A DNA stretch of 64,000 bases from CAZMNY01 sp964567745 (GCA_964567745.1 CAZMNY010000017.1:86822-150821); one strand, 5' to 3'; positions 31,301 through 36,759 are shown, numbered from the stretch's first letter. Translations and numbers: made by a program. Notes: a model not told the origin generated them from the sequence alone.

Positions 31301-32944
31301 ATCGACTCGGGCAATGAAATCCTTGTCGGTCGTCAGAGGCGCGATCGCGAAGTTCACCACGTCGTCGGCGCCGGGATCGAGCGCGTTTGGATCACCCGTG
31401 ATGATCGTCAGTCCCGAACCCTCTGTTTCGATAAACTGGACGCCGGCATTTGCGGCCCACATGTCAAAGGCGCCGCGAATGAGCGTTTTTTGACGATCCG
31501 TGATCACGTTGGCCAACGTGGCGCCAGTGAGGTCTTGGTAGGTAGGTGCAAAGTTGTATTCAATCGTCGACAGGCCAAAAGAGTGGTCAGCGCCAAAGTC
31601 GGGGTCGACGTGCTGCTCGAGACCATTGCCCGCTTCCTCGGGAATGTCCCGGTGACCGGGCTCATCAGCCGCGCCTGGGTAGTCAAGAACGTTGACTTGC
31701 GGATCGATCGACGAGCGAATGTAAATCGGCTGCGAGGTCAACTGGCCGAGATCAGTCGACGTGCCGAAACTCGAGCCGAGACCGGTCAAGACGATCGGCA
31801 CCATCGGCGTGCCAGTCACGACGTCCGTTCCAAGGCCAGCCGTGACGGCGGCGCTGACAAGCTTGCTCGCTTCGAGGCTCGCTGCTACGGCGGCCACCAC
31901 GTCATCCGCTGTACTGCCCAATCCGTCTGTGTTGAGGTCAATCAGGATCCGATTGCCAACCACCACGTTAACCGTTGGAAGACCAGGTCCGCCGTGGTTA
32001 CTTTCGGAAATGACAATCCGAGCCGAGTCGGCGAACTTCTCAAGCTCGACGACCACGCCCGTAAAAGTGACTTCCAATCCGCCGACGCCAAAATCGGTGG
32101 TGGCGGATACGTCCGGCGTAAACTCAGTCGGGTCAAGCGGCGCGGCTTCGTCAGTACCGATTCTCAATCGGAACGTCCCGGGACCAACAGGACCGCCGCC
32201 GCCGTCAAGAAGATGCAGCGGGTCGGTAAACGTCAGCGTCGCTTTATCTTCCGCTGGGTTGTAACTAACACTATCAACCGTCAACTTCACATCGTCGGCG
32301 TTATTGACCGTGTTGCCTGTGAAGAACAGCTGATAGAAGTCTGTATTCACCGCGTCAGCCGGATCGAGGTCGTCGTCATTGAAGTAGACGTCGATCGTAT
32401 TGAGCGACTGCGAAAGACCGGGCCCTCGCGAGACGGGCTGTGGCACTACGGCGACGACTTGGGCGCCCAGATCCAGCTCGTAATTGAGCGTAAAATCGTT
32501 GCCTTCATTGAACAGGTCGCCATTCGTGTCGCGCAGAGCGTTGGGACCAGCACCGACCACTTCGATCGTGTACTCATCATCCGGCTGCGAACTCGCGAAT
32601 CGGTATTCGACTTCATAGGGGACGTCACCCAACCCGACGAAACCAGGCTGAACAACCTGATTCGAGCTGTCCAACACGCGAATGCCGTCGAGCGTATTCG
32701 GATCGATCGAATCCGTATTCAAGAAACGGAACGTCAAGCCAGTTGGCGACTCATTGCGAACATCGCCATCTTGCAAGATTGAACCGTCATTCGGCTCGAT
32801 GGCAACCAAGCGGGGGCCAACTGCAAGAAGCAAGCGAGCTTCCAGCGTCTCGAAATTGAGAGGCCGTTGCTGCTTTTGAAGCTTCTGTGCTCTGCGTCGT
32901 CGCTTGACCTGTTCACGTTTCTTGCGAGATTGTCGTAAGGCCAT
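13400..32944 (-). CDS. Giant exported multidomain adhesin-like protein, LEPR-XLL start, dockerin-like end
   Basis: A 6514-residue protein covering 30% of the window. The basic N-terminus leads into FETLEARLLLAV (residues 31-42), an LEPR-XLL-type motif of planctomycete surface and secreted proteins. A segment at about 460-590 resembles an M10 metalloprotease domain but has lost its zinc ligands. Parallel-beta and pre-peptidase-like stretches follow. About residues 2450-3020 are NHL-like propeller repeats (pattern LDEPTGMVFAPNGNLFVSS). Eight DGxTFxI...TFEF modules lie at nt 21840-17150. A GEVED-like domain (DFGDAPGTFPVL) spans about 5369-5532, cadherin/tandem-95-like repeats (TGVNDAPVA) 5535-6309, and a dockerin-like pair (DVDDDLVLTALD, DPNGNNKLDLQD) 6327-6416. 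Many Asp-rich loops suggest calcium binding. It is probably a surface or matrix protein. The start follows AAAGGG at good distance. Confidence 0.92.
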   Translation of the reverse strand: MALRQSRKKREQVKRRRRAQKLQKQQRPLNFETLEARLLLAVGPRLVAIEPNDGSILQDGDVRNESPTGLTFRFLNTDSIDPNTLDGIRVLDSSNQVVQPGFVGLGDVPYEVEYRFASSQPDDEYTIEVVGAGPNALRDTNGDLFNEGNDFTLNYELDLGAQVVAVVPQPVSRGPGLSQSLNTIDVYFNDDDLDPADAVNTDFYQLFFTGNTVNNADDVKLTVDSVSYNPAEDKATLTFTDPLHLLDGGGGPVGPGTFRLRIGTDEAAPLDPTEFTPDVSATTDFGVGGLEVTFTGVVVELEKFADSARIVISESNHGGPGLPTVNVVVGNRILIDLNTDGLGSTADDVVAAVAASLEASKLVSAAVTAGLGTDVVTGTPMVPIVLTGLGSSFGTSTDLGQLTSQPIYIRSSIDPQVNVLDYPGAADEPGHRDIPEEAGNGLEQHVDPDFGADHSFGLSTIEYNFAPTYQDLTGATLANVITDRQKTLIRGAFDMWAANAGVQFIETEGSGLTIITGDPNALDPGADDVVNFAIAPLTTDKDFIARVDPEFKDSMLIFDAAAQLGDFFGGEFFEVAMIGIGFLLGMQRAGDLPEGNVMSFDSVLTHPGAVAAEPVYPGAGDEIHVQHIFRPDSNDIDNYRFNVDLGDGASSVKKSALLTLETFAERQPNSSLLDTNLALYREVEILDGFGFVIGVERELVARNDNYFSNDSQIQVEVGTGAYYVSVSAAGNEQFNPNNEATGFGGSSQGKYDLRLDLRPQVSDDSIIRDLDRAADSLPGTSFDGDADGLPGGVYNFWFQAQDASNTIFVDKSHTTTPGGEGSLVNPYNRIETALNAADPGDIVRIVGNGGDDSLLSTPEDNLAYEIGFGTLPGQFLDDGTTMVIPKDVTVMIDEGAVFKLRQAHVGVGSASLAVDRSGGALQVLGTPTHSVIFTSWLDESVGKDLHQPTTNPTPGDWGGLLFRNDLDNAENRFNYEREGIFLNYVNNADLRFGGGTVTIDSVLQVVNPVQMIEARPTVSFNVISESADAAMSADPNSFLESNFHSPKFQLFDLFTSDYARIGPEIHDNILFDNTTNGLFVRIQTPSGAALRRLDVSGRMDDTDIVHVITENLDIGGTRGGALLDLSRPPIGLTNAVPANGGPLAGLYNYKVVFFDANGFEGRPSEASADVVVSGSQGTVNISNLPAITSGFIGRRLYRSDAGGPYRLLTELAGSADSFVDQTASTVGNPELRRDPPSMLATTTTAAVGGSLPAGDYAYRVTFVDAAGNEGPSSDATSPQTVTTGRADLAGLPDASAGSTRRIYRSLDGGPFVLAGEIGAVGGAFIDDGSFTGVELESTLTGVVRARTDARLRIDAGTVVKLASARIDVTEGSQFIAEGTSSRQIIFTSVKDDRYGAGGIFDTNNDLDAAAPAPGDWGGIYVGQLSEASLDSTLIAHGGGLTRIEGDFATFNAVETHQGELRLVNSVIEDNADGTGGPSDPDRFGRGINTPATIFARGAQPIIVNNLIRDNVGAVIDIDVNSLSNGFVSDPGRSTGDLTLTGFFSDNHGPLVRGNFIESNDLNGMKLRGGELTAEGVWDDVDIVHVVTEQVIIPDFHTEGGLRLQSSPTASLVVKLDGAGDSFEPTIGAGIIATGRQIDIDDRIGGIAQIVGQPDFPVVLTSLFDDTVGAGFQLNGEVQRDTNNDGTATSPQPGDWAAIRLDQYSHDRNAAVILEDESRTAIAPGQNATPDTAEFLGELAQHEYDGDDNLRLGFVVNGVLNEENDIDVYTFRATAGTEVWFDIDRTSSDLNSVVELIDSNGNVLARSDESLLESLDPSLLYVDPSLNSSTVNPLQKSADVHQPHHTSGLARDFRTQNLHDAGLRMVLPGAAGTRTTFHVRVRSVGTDINDVNSGQTSGEYQMQIRLSERDELPGSSIRHADIRFATNGIVMVGQPAHSPLLGEIAEDENIGGPEVNDHINLNPSVPGSGAQNVGNPFQTDRAALSIAGTLSRLDDVDFYEVDFDYIGLAQSGQHEHMSTIFDVDYAGGIARPNTVLSVFDEFGRLVLLSRDSNISDDQLGPDGNIADLLAGSYSTQDPYIGPVELPDGTYFTAVTSNARLPSELANPGVRLEPVNSVVRIVEDHIDSIGGSTAEAPVKSGILRESNVDVLNSDKIVFYIIQDVLDGDDKTDFAAVDPVTGIVKWENLDYDGNVEDIATRLDGNVFGFSTPDTGQADDTVGLFQGVNPNVGQFLGSRDDGILTFEESGTSSGVSIPSDIGIRFNAVAFGVIDGKERLLGVGERGDAEVDPLPPGPAAFTNLLYQMDTQTGEAFSAPDLDRVGNARHDGGGTQVRERGILDTTVGGGPGGRITGLAILQNSVFAVSETGGWYLVNDPLTSSASLTFLATLDPAKPGAVIQEQDQIFDTEVNNTAALAQDLDNEFWSLGFDPNIGDLTSNISTEYRHISVEGTGDFGYVDTFIQNETGPLDGPVGVARNPLDGDIFVASRETDEVFRYDGATGELKGVFVAAGSGGLDEPTGMVFAPNGNLFVSSFATNEVLEFDVNTGLFFGRIAAPSLAGPAGLAFDAAGNLYISNFNGNTITLREPSGATSLFSTVPELNEPSGLTVGPNGNLYVVNEVFAGGSNVIELKIVSPAGPLMPGDFVREFVAPGLAGFDADGGNADLDFAQPVFHGGQFYLSSPITNEVLRFNIIADVAVPAGTGVFISADDQGLEGPSGFVFDPAGDLIISSTLSDKVLQYDPAGAFIDAFTPFDTGGLNEPQGIEFGPDGRLYVVSNALSQSVLAYNPTTGKFDQAAGPFVSDLGTVTSPTGVTFGPAAVNNDMFLIVDSDVRRYDKTTGNEVLPRFIPQFSGGIQDPSDLAFHPTTGDLYISSTANDSILIFDGTTGAYKQLLVANGDGGRLDRPTGLAFTDGGLLYVSSGGTNEVLRYDATTGTFFDTFAGTAGNLTDPREMVFHNGHLYVASYGTDSIERFDATTGVFIDSFAPSGFTPLQDPVGLTIGPDDLLYVTSEGTDEVLRFNPDSSATFDFFSFTTPLSDDPIEAVFDIDFGDDALDGATDVELFIVGGDSNNDFSPTAGQAGSVSRLDPFILGTLDGTFQLAEDTTYVVMVGERNPDLNGVQSIPLGLTDTYTLQIAVDAKVGRTFESLAQRPVQSAGDAFFDLAFAVDNEGDLYAFDAAGVPQPFFTGGLMSVQTGADEARGLAISDVVWNIETTRDVDAGHGLTNIFDDSRGRASDVLEQEPNDTLANGQNLENEIWHLGYDKNIGDDSTPPINTSRFFPHVTVKGTGDGTRDFYQFEVTKPNSWGIFEVDMDFPAQLHPGGFDGQFMDAELALYTVNGGLLASNQDAALPTDGDGGSDTVFNPPLEPYLDFLFATPGIYVLEVTRHIPITPFDGAVPIVGNEYVLQVSVQDHRVDDRHDGGASFFFGSQYTGEIDDATAADPVVITSPGHGLIDGQLVYVEGVQGIRQANGLHTVGGATPDTFELTTADGTDDPFTPDGPYIPSAGDFWRLVDVPQDIGGVLTSESFSLKGYSAADLPTLYFNYYLHAADEHDFTVSIQQGSTTPVVLAAKDAGLVNNVGLSNTWRQSRIDLGDWAGQDDLKLLIEYDTTAIGGIGFEGALIDDFVVGFAERGEMVSYSNNNPGFAPNPVIPSEILVGDYQLEIRRATEFGETQFTFPRTTDLNTLRLETSIDTNDRLAERLAIDVPAGSALSDGDTFTISDGVSEVTFEFEDTAVGNGVSDNSHVEILFDNATEDHVIARRIRDAINSASVQAIIDIQAGLSDGEVTGVVSTSNLINLYGNAVVSDIATQDHGGYGDLNRHRDQGQLIVESNRLTNIRDFAIVSDASERDKEERVQVGFLGTHAGAVRNLLVTNDDVVGGLATGATITNNVMAGAGLGGIHVSGNKQPWEIVPLHPLEIRGGTSGNQVQDADTFQITAYRTTVTFEFEDISGSGAPLGSRLDGGNGWTPGNVPVFYRRDDVYLGRPTGYSQLEMAIAIREAINSSILVTNGTSLVVQATVAPSRAVGEPGAPSWAVYVENVSSIVDTSPGSFNTLREVPIANASEAFTRIVNNTIYGNDGTESTFAGTAIDEPNDILGKAVVSRQGRVPLPEFYVDQASIGDGSSIPVDPSQDVDFYQIQLGQGDRVTIDIDANTIGSNLDSLLRLFNSVGKEVAISADDAAPGEIASFDSYIDFTATRAGSYYVGVSGDGNDVYSALDLGGRRGPASEGDYEIDINVHAPRGWVIQAVDGTLIPDGSTIEVSDINTTVTYEFDSANDGVAAGNIGIFIDPTPIPNNGNRGTGYRNPEVAVATAAAIGNGLVGVSALALGGPQGQTAGGPKNNTPTNADYLPQNFGHDVPYTAINAVAEEFIVISGASNVKSSFLPIKPLTNNDNQLLPETGVMISDRSSPTLLNNTFLNLQAGIIHIDSPTTVIGASLYQHNQVDTNLTSPGEDFSIIAGGFERLFLNTADYNFYPAELSRVIDSAIDSLEDRDDFVSIKDAMGISVSPILAPELDTQGQLRVDDPNVSPPSGLGADVFKDRGAVDRADFIGPTAVLINPRDNDAAGIDVDPTETVVRLESTRVTHFSVQLVDGSDTNSSGQGIGVDDGTVASEKVTITQDGQLLREGDDYTFQYDETSNTIRLTHVSGLWPDNSIYVIRLNNEHRFVFEVPDGRTVVDGESFYIEDTVGNTVTFEFESGFSLNVPKPLTLIVPPRGVNPGGVADGQTFDVIIGSIRTTFEFDANVPASFLSGNIPVDISAATTVDDVADTIVAALSGAGMGLLPSNQGDGEVLLGAGPGVSLDPTLSVLTQEGIPAVVRDANRFTVGDGATAVVFEFEDDQIGDGVVGTRTPIHFTYGLSQDELTDAIVSEIVAAGLGLTPKNTGEGLIHVGGAPNHTMLLNDTPNLLLTGNPGIQGTTTLQLPGPLSLVIPPAGVGAGGIVDGQTFTIDDSVSDFFGSVLQENFLIGSFTDETADANSPTPDDWEIFPTGAGFNDAVYFGYNSQFDKVSLDISTAGVGTYIVDWEYWDGGFWSPLPAVTDGTNGFQTAGVNELTFFSPFDWATTSVNGSSPLFFVRGVRDAGTVTTDPLGNQGSIINGNGPIDFEFEDTDIGDGIISGNRQIDVDSTMTLDDIAASMIAAINAANLGLTPTNQGNGVVELGTGVNHVVDTVFTRVTQKGSTIGVEDQETFIIHNDVDSFTFEFDRDGQITAGNRVVRFNQASTDDEIADAIVAAIELTSLGLNPVNIGNGQVDLIDTPKFVTIVADSKLTVTGVPGGAVPVVYEPTAAFSAFQLSGKVLQEIEGSVLQGVSTSLRGGSSYYVDDALSVGGDMLAFFVGAIADAAGNKLAGNQPNFETLFTIIMPNVELDFGDAPGTFPVLTADSGARHGVANNTVILGVEADGEVDGLPSAAADADDATGVVDDEDGVVFASGLNSFILTPITITASDSGIVNAWIDFNLDGDWDDSNEQIMVNQRVDAGDTEFQISTPLSAAVGTTYARFRINTAGNLTPEGLSADGEVEDYQIEILPGTPPVAVPDPEPPFVYETTEDDVLTISAANGVLGNDTDVDLDPLTVLGASSGNPLVITTALGAIVTLEEDGSFVYDPINSPAALSIQMMIENEGPLNDTFQYQAFDGTLFSPPADVTVLLTGVNDAPVANDIGILNVNEDAAPITQLLDASDIDNDDMFSSNPLLNTLTFQLGTDLPAGSGAITNKTQPSFLDDGRFTFDPMAGVDFQSLAAGETQDIEFTYFAVDSHSALSNEATVSIRITGVNDAPSAGPVFIDQANGAVEDGPPITNIFDGDDVDSDDDADSLIYSIVSQPSEGSASIPNTAVSRTFEFDPGADFQDLAAGETREVTFEYQATDQHGATSPIGTVTVTVTGVNDAPVAVDDPAPVPGPHNLADFATDEDTPLTQNLNALLVANDQDVDTADTLQVYDPSLTGPVNDAAPLVVTSAEGATVTLYSNGTFEYDPTNATNLQMLIATDTPIVDTFEYQVTDGTVPSANSATVSITVSGLNDKPESFDALFTIDEDDATAHTESLPADDIDSDDDPSTLLYQVDFFSIPPELLVQDNLNGTFGYRIDNAVFQDLEPGETRDVEFLFRTIDRHTTRSDPGTITIRVTGSNDVPIAVDDNVINEVNTSIDISVLDNDIDPEGNWKFGASDLFTVVTTTSNGSLTVDNNTGVFTYTPDTNFIGTDTFSYMVRDQFSVSAETALVTIVVTDFPTTVADTSGTVEEVAVDIDVLANDSDDDGLDPLSVTVVTAPTNGTTQVLPSGEVRYQPNPGYTGIDSFEYTVADTLGAVSQPTTVDLTVSVNPTPHKNPFFPADVDDDLVLTALDPLILISDLRRYGVGIDLPIPPSAPFLTPVSPPDNSGARRAYRDPNGNNKLDLQDAFLVIQALNDSLNNGGGSPEGEGFGTGEGESRGQQFFVMPPSNVTMDRRAKSTDDAVVVNNDMPVDAALRAMDLSDDSDLNRYADELAGSAGSDADADVVDTIIANVFGEEGDI

Positions 32945-33377
32945 AGAGGGTAACCCTTTGAAACATGCCAGTTAGATTCCCCAAAATTTCGAATGAAAGG
33001 GAATCCGTGCGAAATCACTCAGCGATCACTGCGCTTTTTCGGCTATCTATATTATCCAAACTTCCTATTGCAACAGGAATCCATTCCATTTCGCGCGTCC
33101 TTATCTCACTTGCGCAAACCACCTTTGGACGCCTTGCGCAGTCGGATTAGTTCCATCTTAATCAAAAATTTCAAACAAGTTGTAGCAATTGGGGAGTTGA
33201 AATGAAAAACTGCGAGATCGTCGAACTACCTGAGGATGCTACGGTTATGTCGACTTCAACGGCTTGCCTAGTCCTCCGGACCAGGCCGGTTTTTCGGAGT
33301 CTGCCCCCAGCATACGTTCTCACGCAAACTCGTCCGTAAGCAATTTCACACAAGGAGGTTACGACTAGGGGACCGAA
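32945..33377. other. Upstream region of the giant gene
   Basis: This 433-bp gap is richer in A and T than its surroundings, especially around 33040-33190, and must contain the promoter of the giant gene. The weak ribosome site AAAGGG lies about 12 bases before the start at 32944. Short open frames here have no recognisable domain. An AGGAGG-like sequence near 33353 on the plus strand is not followed by a gene. Confidence 0.4.
33049..33054 (-). promoter_or_regulatory. Possible -10 element for the giant gene
   Basis: On the minus strand the sequence GGATAATATAG contains TAATAT, close to the sigma-70 consensus TATAAT, about 105 bases before the start codon in the most AT-rich part of the gap. 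No good -35 hexamer lies at 16-18 bases, so this is tentative. Confidence 0.25.
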
Positions 33378-33962
33378 TCAGCCCGAGCTCGAGCCGTTGT
33401 GTGCAGTCGCCGCGAGCAGGAGTTCGATCCAGGGGCCGACGTAGTGCCCGTTGTCATGAAATGTCCTGCCGCTGACCAAATTTCCGTCGATGACACAAGC
33501 CTCGTCGACGAACTGGCCGCCGCAAACCTCCAGATCGAATTGGCATTTCGGCACGGTCGCCATCCGACGACCCTTCACGCAGCCCGCGTAGGCGGGAATC
33601 TCCACTCCGTGACAAACGCTTGCGACCGGCTTGTTGGACTCAAAGAAGTAGCGAGTCATTTTGACGAGATCGGCGTCGTAGCGGATGTACTCAGGCGCCC
33701 TCCCGCCCGAAAAGAAAATCCCCGCGTAGTCCTCCGGCTTCACATCAGCGAATGCGATATCCGCCGCGAGCGTGTATCCTTCCCATTCCTTGGTGATCGT
33801 CCAGCCCGGCTTCACTTCGTGGAGCACAAGCTGATAGATCCTCTTTTCCGGTGCCGCAACCACCGGCTCGAAGCCAGCCTCCTGCAGCCGGTAATAGGGA
33901 TACATCGTGTCCAGCGTTTCGGTGGCGTCGCCGATAATGATCAGGACTTGGGGTTTCGGCAT
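33378..33962 (-). CDS. DJ-1/PfpI family protein
   Basis: A 194-residue class I glutamine amidotransferase-like protein of the DJ-1/PfpI/YhbO group. It begins MPKPQVLIIIGDATE and has the acidic residue region IFFSGGRAPEYIRYD and the nucleophile elbow ASVCHGVEIPAYAG, with Cys followed by His as in PfpI and Hsp31-like proteins. Members act as glyoxalases, deglycases, chaperones or peptidases; which applies here is unknown. ATG 33962 is chosen because it starts the domain and has GAAAGG 10 bases upstream; the longer open frame to 34157 adds residues without homology. It lies downstream of, and on the same strand as, the Gfo/Idh/MocA gene. Confidence 0.88.
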   Translation of the reverse strand: MPKPQVLIIIGDATETLDTMYPYYRLQEAGFEPVVAAPEKRIYQLVLHEVKPGWTITKEWEGYTLAADIAFADVKPEDYAGIFFSGGRAPEYIRYDADLVKMTRYFFESNKPVASVCHGVEIPAYAGCVKGRRMATVPKCQFDLEVCGGQFVDEACVIDGNLVSGRTFHDNGHYVGPWIELLLAATAHNGSSSG

Positions 33963-34163
33963 TTCAGCAGGCCTTTCTCTCCATGGCAAACGGCGGCTTA
34001 TTTTCAGGCTGTACGCATCTTCGTTTCGCGCGGGCGTCGGATAAGCAAAAGCCTTCCAAGCGAAAAAGTACCGCTTCGGTCTCTCGCCGCCCTCGCACGC
34101 ATCTTCGGAGAACGGGCGAGTTGGCTTCTCACTTGACCATGCGACGACGAATCGCAATCACCT

Positions 34164-35504
34164 CTAAACAACCTCAAACCCTGTGCGTTGTTCCCGTTTC
34201 AGATGCGAGTTGGCTTCCGAGTCGGCACCGAACGTCTCCGTCTCGGGGTCCCAGTCGAGCTCGCGTCCGACTCGCATGGCGATGTTGCCGAGGTGGCAAG
34301 TGCTGACGCTTCGGTGCTGGCTGTCGACATCGGAGATGGGCCGTTCTCGAGACTGAACGCAGTCAAAGAAGTTACCCATATGATTGACAATCGCCTCGAG
34401 CTTCCCGGCTCGCAGCGGACGGTCGCTATTGTCGTTCCCGTAGACGTTCCATTCTTCGCGAGGCAACGGGTTCTCGGCTAATTGCTCCACCGGCTTGCCT
34501 TGCACTACGCCTCGATTGACAAAGATTCGTCCTCGATCGCCGGTAAAGAGGATACCGTTGCGGCCAGTATCCTTAACCGTCATCGTGACTCCGTTGGCGT
34601 ATTGATATTCGGCACCAAAATCGACGGCCACGTTGAACCCCCCGTTGTCCTCTGGATACTTCGCTTGGCCTCGAATCTTCACGGGAAGACTGCCAATGGC
34701 CCACTGCGCGATATCGAGATGGTGGGCGCCCCAATCGGTCATTTGACCGCCCGAGTACTCATACCACCAGCGAAACGTGTAGTGACTTCGTTCCTCTATA
34801 TAGGGCTTGTCGGGAGTCTGTCCCTGCCAAAGATCCCAGTTGAAGTTGCCTGGGACCGGTCGTCGCTCGAATGGACCACCGAGTTTGTTCTTGCCGAGAA
34901 CGACTTCGACCGTCTTCAATTTGCCGAGCCGTCCTTGGCGAACCATCTCGACTGCCTGGCGAAAACGCGAATCGCTTCGCTGCCACGAGCCGATCTGCAC
35001 GACTCGCCCAGTCTCCCTGACCACTTTCGTCAGCAACTTGCCCTCATCGATCGTTAGAGTCAGCGGCTTCTCGCAGTAGACATCTTTGCCGGCGCGGCAG
35101 GCATCGATCACCATCTTGGTGTGCCAATGATCGGGCGTGCCGATCGTGACGACATCAACATCCTTTCGTGAAATCAAGTCGCGATAATCTTCAAAGTGCC
35201 TCGGCGTGCTGCCGAAAGCCGCCTTGGCTGTATCGCGCACGTTTTTGTCGACGTCACAAACCGCAACAACATCGCCATACATCTGGGCTTTGTGTGCAAT
35301 CACGCTGCCTTGGTATCTCAACCCGATCGCGCCGACGCCGAGTCGTTCGACTTTGGCTTTCGGCTTGGCGTCGGCTTGCCAGTTCGCTGCCGCGACGCGG
35401 CCGAGCGAACTCGAAATGGCACCCGCGGCAAGTCCGCTGACGAGGCATGACGACGACGCTAGAAATTCCCGACGGCTAGTACCCTTGGCTGACTTGGCTG
35501 ACAT
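34164..35504 (-). CDS. Tat-exported Gfo/Idh/MocA family oxidoreductase
   Basis: A 446-residue protein starting at ATG 35504 behind GAGAGGAT. The leader has a twin-arginine signal (TSRREFLASSSCLVSGLA). The NAD(P)-binding domain follows with LGVGAIGLRYQGSVIAH, AVCDVDKNVRD and VTIGTPDHWHTKMVIDA, then the EKPLTLTIDEG motif whose Lys is catalytic in the family. The C-terminal substrate domain has GGQMTDWGAHHLDIAQWAIG, including the conserved aspartate and histidines. Such exported sugar oxidoreductases are abundant in planctomycetes and are thought to act on sugars or glycosides in the periplasm. Its neighbours, a DJ-1/PfpI gene (downstream) and a SelA-like PLP enzyme gene (upstream, same strand), suggest a carbohydrate-related transcription unit. 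Confidence 0.9.
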   Translation of the reverse strand: MSAKSAKGTSRREFLASSSCLVSGLAAGAISSSLGRVAAANWQADAKPKAKVERLGVGAIGLRYQGSVIAHKAQMYGDVVAVCDVDKNVRDTAKAAFGSTPRHFEDYRDLISRKDVDVVTIGTPDHWHTKMVIDACRAGKDVYCEKPLTLTIDEGKLLTKVVRETGRVVQIGSWQRSDSRFRQAVEMVRQGRLGKLKTVEVVLGKNKLGGPFERRPVPGNFNWDLWQGQTPDKPYIEERSHYTFRWWYEYSGGQMTDWGAHHLDIAQWAIGSLPVKIRGQAKYPEDNGGFNVAVDFGAEYQYANGVTMTVKDTGRNGILFTGDRGRIFVNRGVVQGKPVEQLAENPLPREEWNVYGNDNSDRPLRAGKLEAIVNHMGNFFDCVQSRERPISDVDSQHRSVSTCHLGNIAMRVGRELDWDPETETFGADSEANSHLKREQRTGFEVV

Positions 35505-35562
35505 GGCTGATCCTCTCGATGTTCTGACGCCACACATGGTAATCGAATTTGCCGCATTCTCG

Positions 35563-36759
35563 CTATTGCGTCGCGACCAAAGCCCTCAGCTGCCTGCCGA
35601 TTTCAATCGCCTGATCGCGGCCAAAGCAGAGTGGATTGACCTCCAGGATGCCTTGAGCCAGCCGCCCGTGCCCGACGTAGATTGGCGGCGAACCCTCTCG
35701 CAATTGACGGCAGAGCTCGAAAGCGCGAAACGGACCACCGGCAGACGCTTGAATCTCGAGACGAGGAGGCCGCTCGCCAGTTGTCTGGTAGAGCCGAGTT
35801 GCCAGCGGCGAACCTTCGAGCGCCTCGGCAATCAACTCCAGACGCTCTCGCATCTCGGCCAATTCTTGTTCCGACTCGCCTTGTTGAAAACGTTCGAGCG
35901 CGACAAGCAGGGCAATGACCTCTTCTTTCGATACTTTAAGCGCCCGGCCAATTCCGTGGCGAGGCGCGCCGTCAAAGAGACTGCGGTCGATCCAGTTCGA
36001 AGGCGGCGTCCAGAGTTCGGGATGGTCATCCATGTCGAGCATCTGCAAGGCGGCCGAAGCGATCAGGTCTCGGTTGCCACACAAGATGCCGGTGCTTTGC
36101 GGACCTCGAATGGCTTTGCCGCCGCTGAATCCAACGAGGTCTGCGCCGCTGGCCGCAATCGCGTGCAAGTTTTCCTTTGGCGGAAGTTCGCCAGCCGCAT
36201 CGACCAGCACAGACAGGTTATGCGCGTGGGCCACTTCGACGACTTCTTCGAGCGGCGGCGCCGAGTCGCCAGTGATGACGTACAACACGCCTGCCGTCGA
36301 CTCGTTGAACGCCGTTCGATACTCCCAAGCTTCGGTGCGGCGAACTCCCGCTCCTGCGACGACTTCATTGAAACCGACCTCAACCAAACGGGCGCCCGCT
36401 GCTCGGACGGCATGGTCGTAACCGCTTCGCTGCTCTCTGGCGACCACGAACTCGCTGGGGAATCCATCGCAGTGTGGCAACGACTCCATCCGTCCGAGGT
36501 CGAAGCGGGCCATGATGGCGGCGGCGCCGAGTGTGAGTGACGCCGCCGAGCCAGCCGTAACGAGCCCCGCTTCTGTTTCTGTCGCCAAGGCGATTTGCTT
36601 CGAGGCGGCTGCTTGCAATTGTTCGAGCGGAACCGAGTCGGCCGCCGCCGCGCGAAAGGCGTCCAGCACCGATTCCGGCATCGGCGCGCCGCCAAGCCGA
36701 GTGACCGCGCCGCTGGCGTTAATAATCGGCACCACACCGAACCGCTCATAGATGTTCAT
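35563..36759 (-). CDS. SelA-like PLP-dependent enzyme (not canonical selenocysteine synthase)
   Basis: A fold-type I PLP protein of 398 residues from ATG 36759 (420 from 36825). It opens with IYERFGVVPIINASGAVTRLGG, then VTAGSAASLTLGAAAIMA and a lysine motif GFSGGKAIRGPQSTGIL, the arrangement of SelA-like lyases/aminotransferases such as the D-glucosaminate-6-phosphate ammonia lyase group. True bacterial SelA is longer and has a different N-terminal signature (NATGVVLHTNLGR-like), so I do not call it selenocysteine synthase, even though a likely selenoprotein gene is 300 bp away. A sugar-amino-acid lyase role would suit the adjacent sugar oxidoreductase; this is inference. The ribosome site is weak for either start. 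Confidence 0.8.
   Translation of the reverse strand: MNIYERFGVVPIINASGAVTRLGGAPMPESVLDAFRAAAADSVPLEQLQAAASKQIALATETEAGLVTAGSAASLTLGAAAIMARFDLGRMESLPHCDGFPSEFVVAREQRSGYDHAVRAAGARLVEVGFNEVVAGAGVRRTEAWEYRTAFNESTAGVLYVITGDSAPPLEEVVEVAHAHNLSVLVDAAGELPPKENLHAIAASGADLVGFSGGKAIRGPQSTGILCGNRDLIASAALQMLDMDDHPELWTPPSNWIDRSLFDGAPRHGIGRALKVSKEEVIALLVALERFQQGESEQELAEMRERLELIAEALEGSPLATRLYQTTGERPPRLEIQASAGGPFRAFELCRQLREGSPPIYVGHGRLAQGILEVNPLCFGRDQAIEIGRQLRALVATQ

Noticed and set aside
30506..32782. Long open frame (758 codons) on the plus strand opposite the giant gene, and several others of 150-580 codons there
   Set aside because: The opposite strand carries clear domains throughout. The antisense frames arise from codon bias, have no recognisable motifs and no ribosome sites.
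33340..33365. AGGAGG-like sequence on the plus strand suggesting a gene start
   Set aside because: No start codon with a lasting frame follows; the region is on the strand opposite to the neighbouring genes.
35563..36759. Naming the SelA-like gene selA because of the nearby selenoprotein
   Set aside because: The conserved SelA N-terminal signature is missing and the length is too short; it fits the SelA-like lyase group better.
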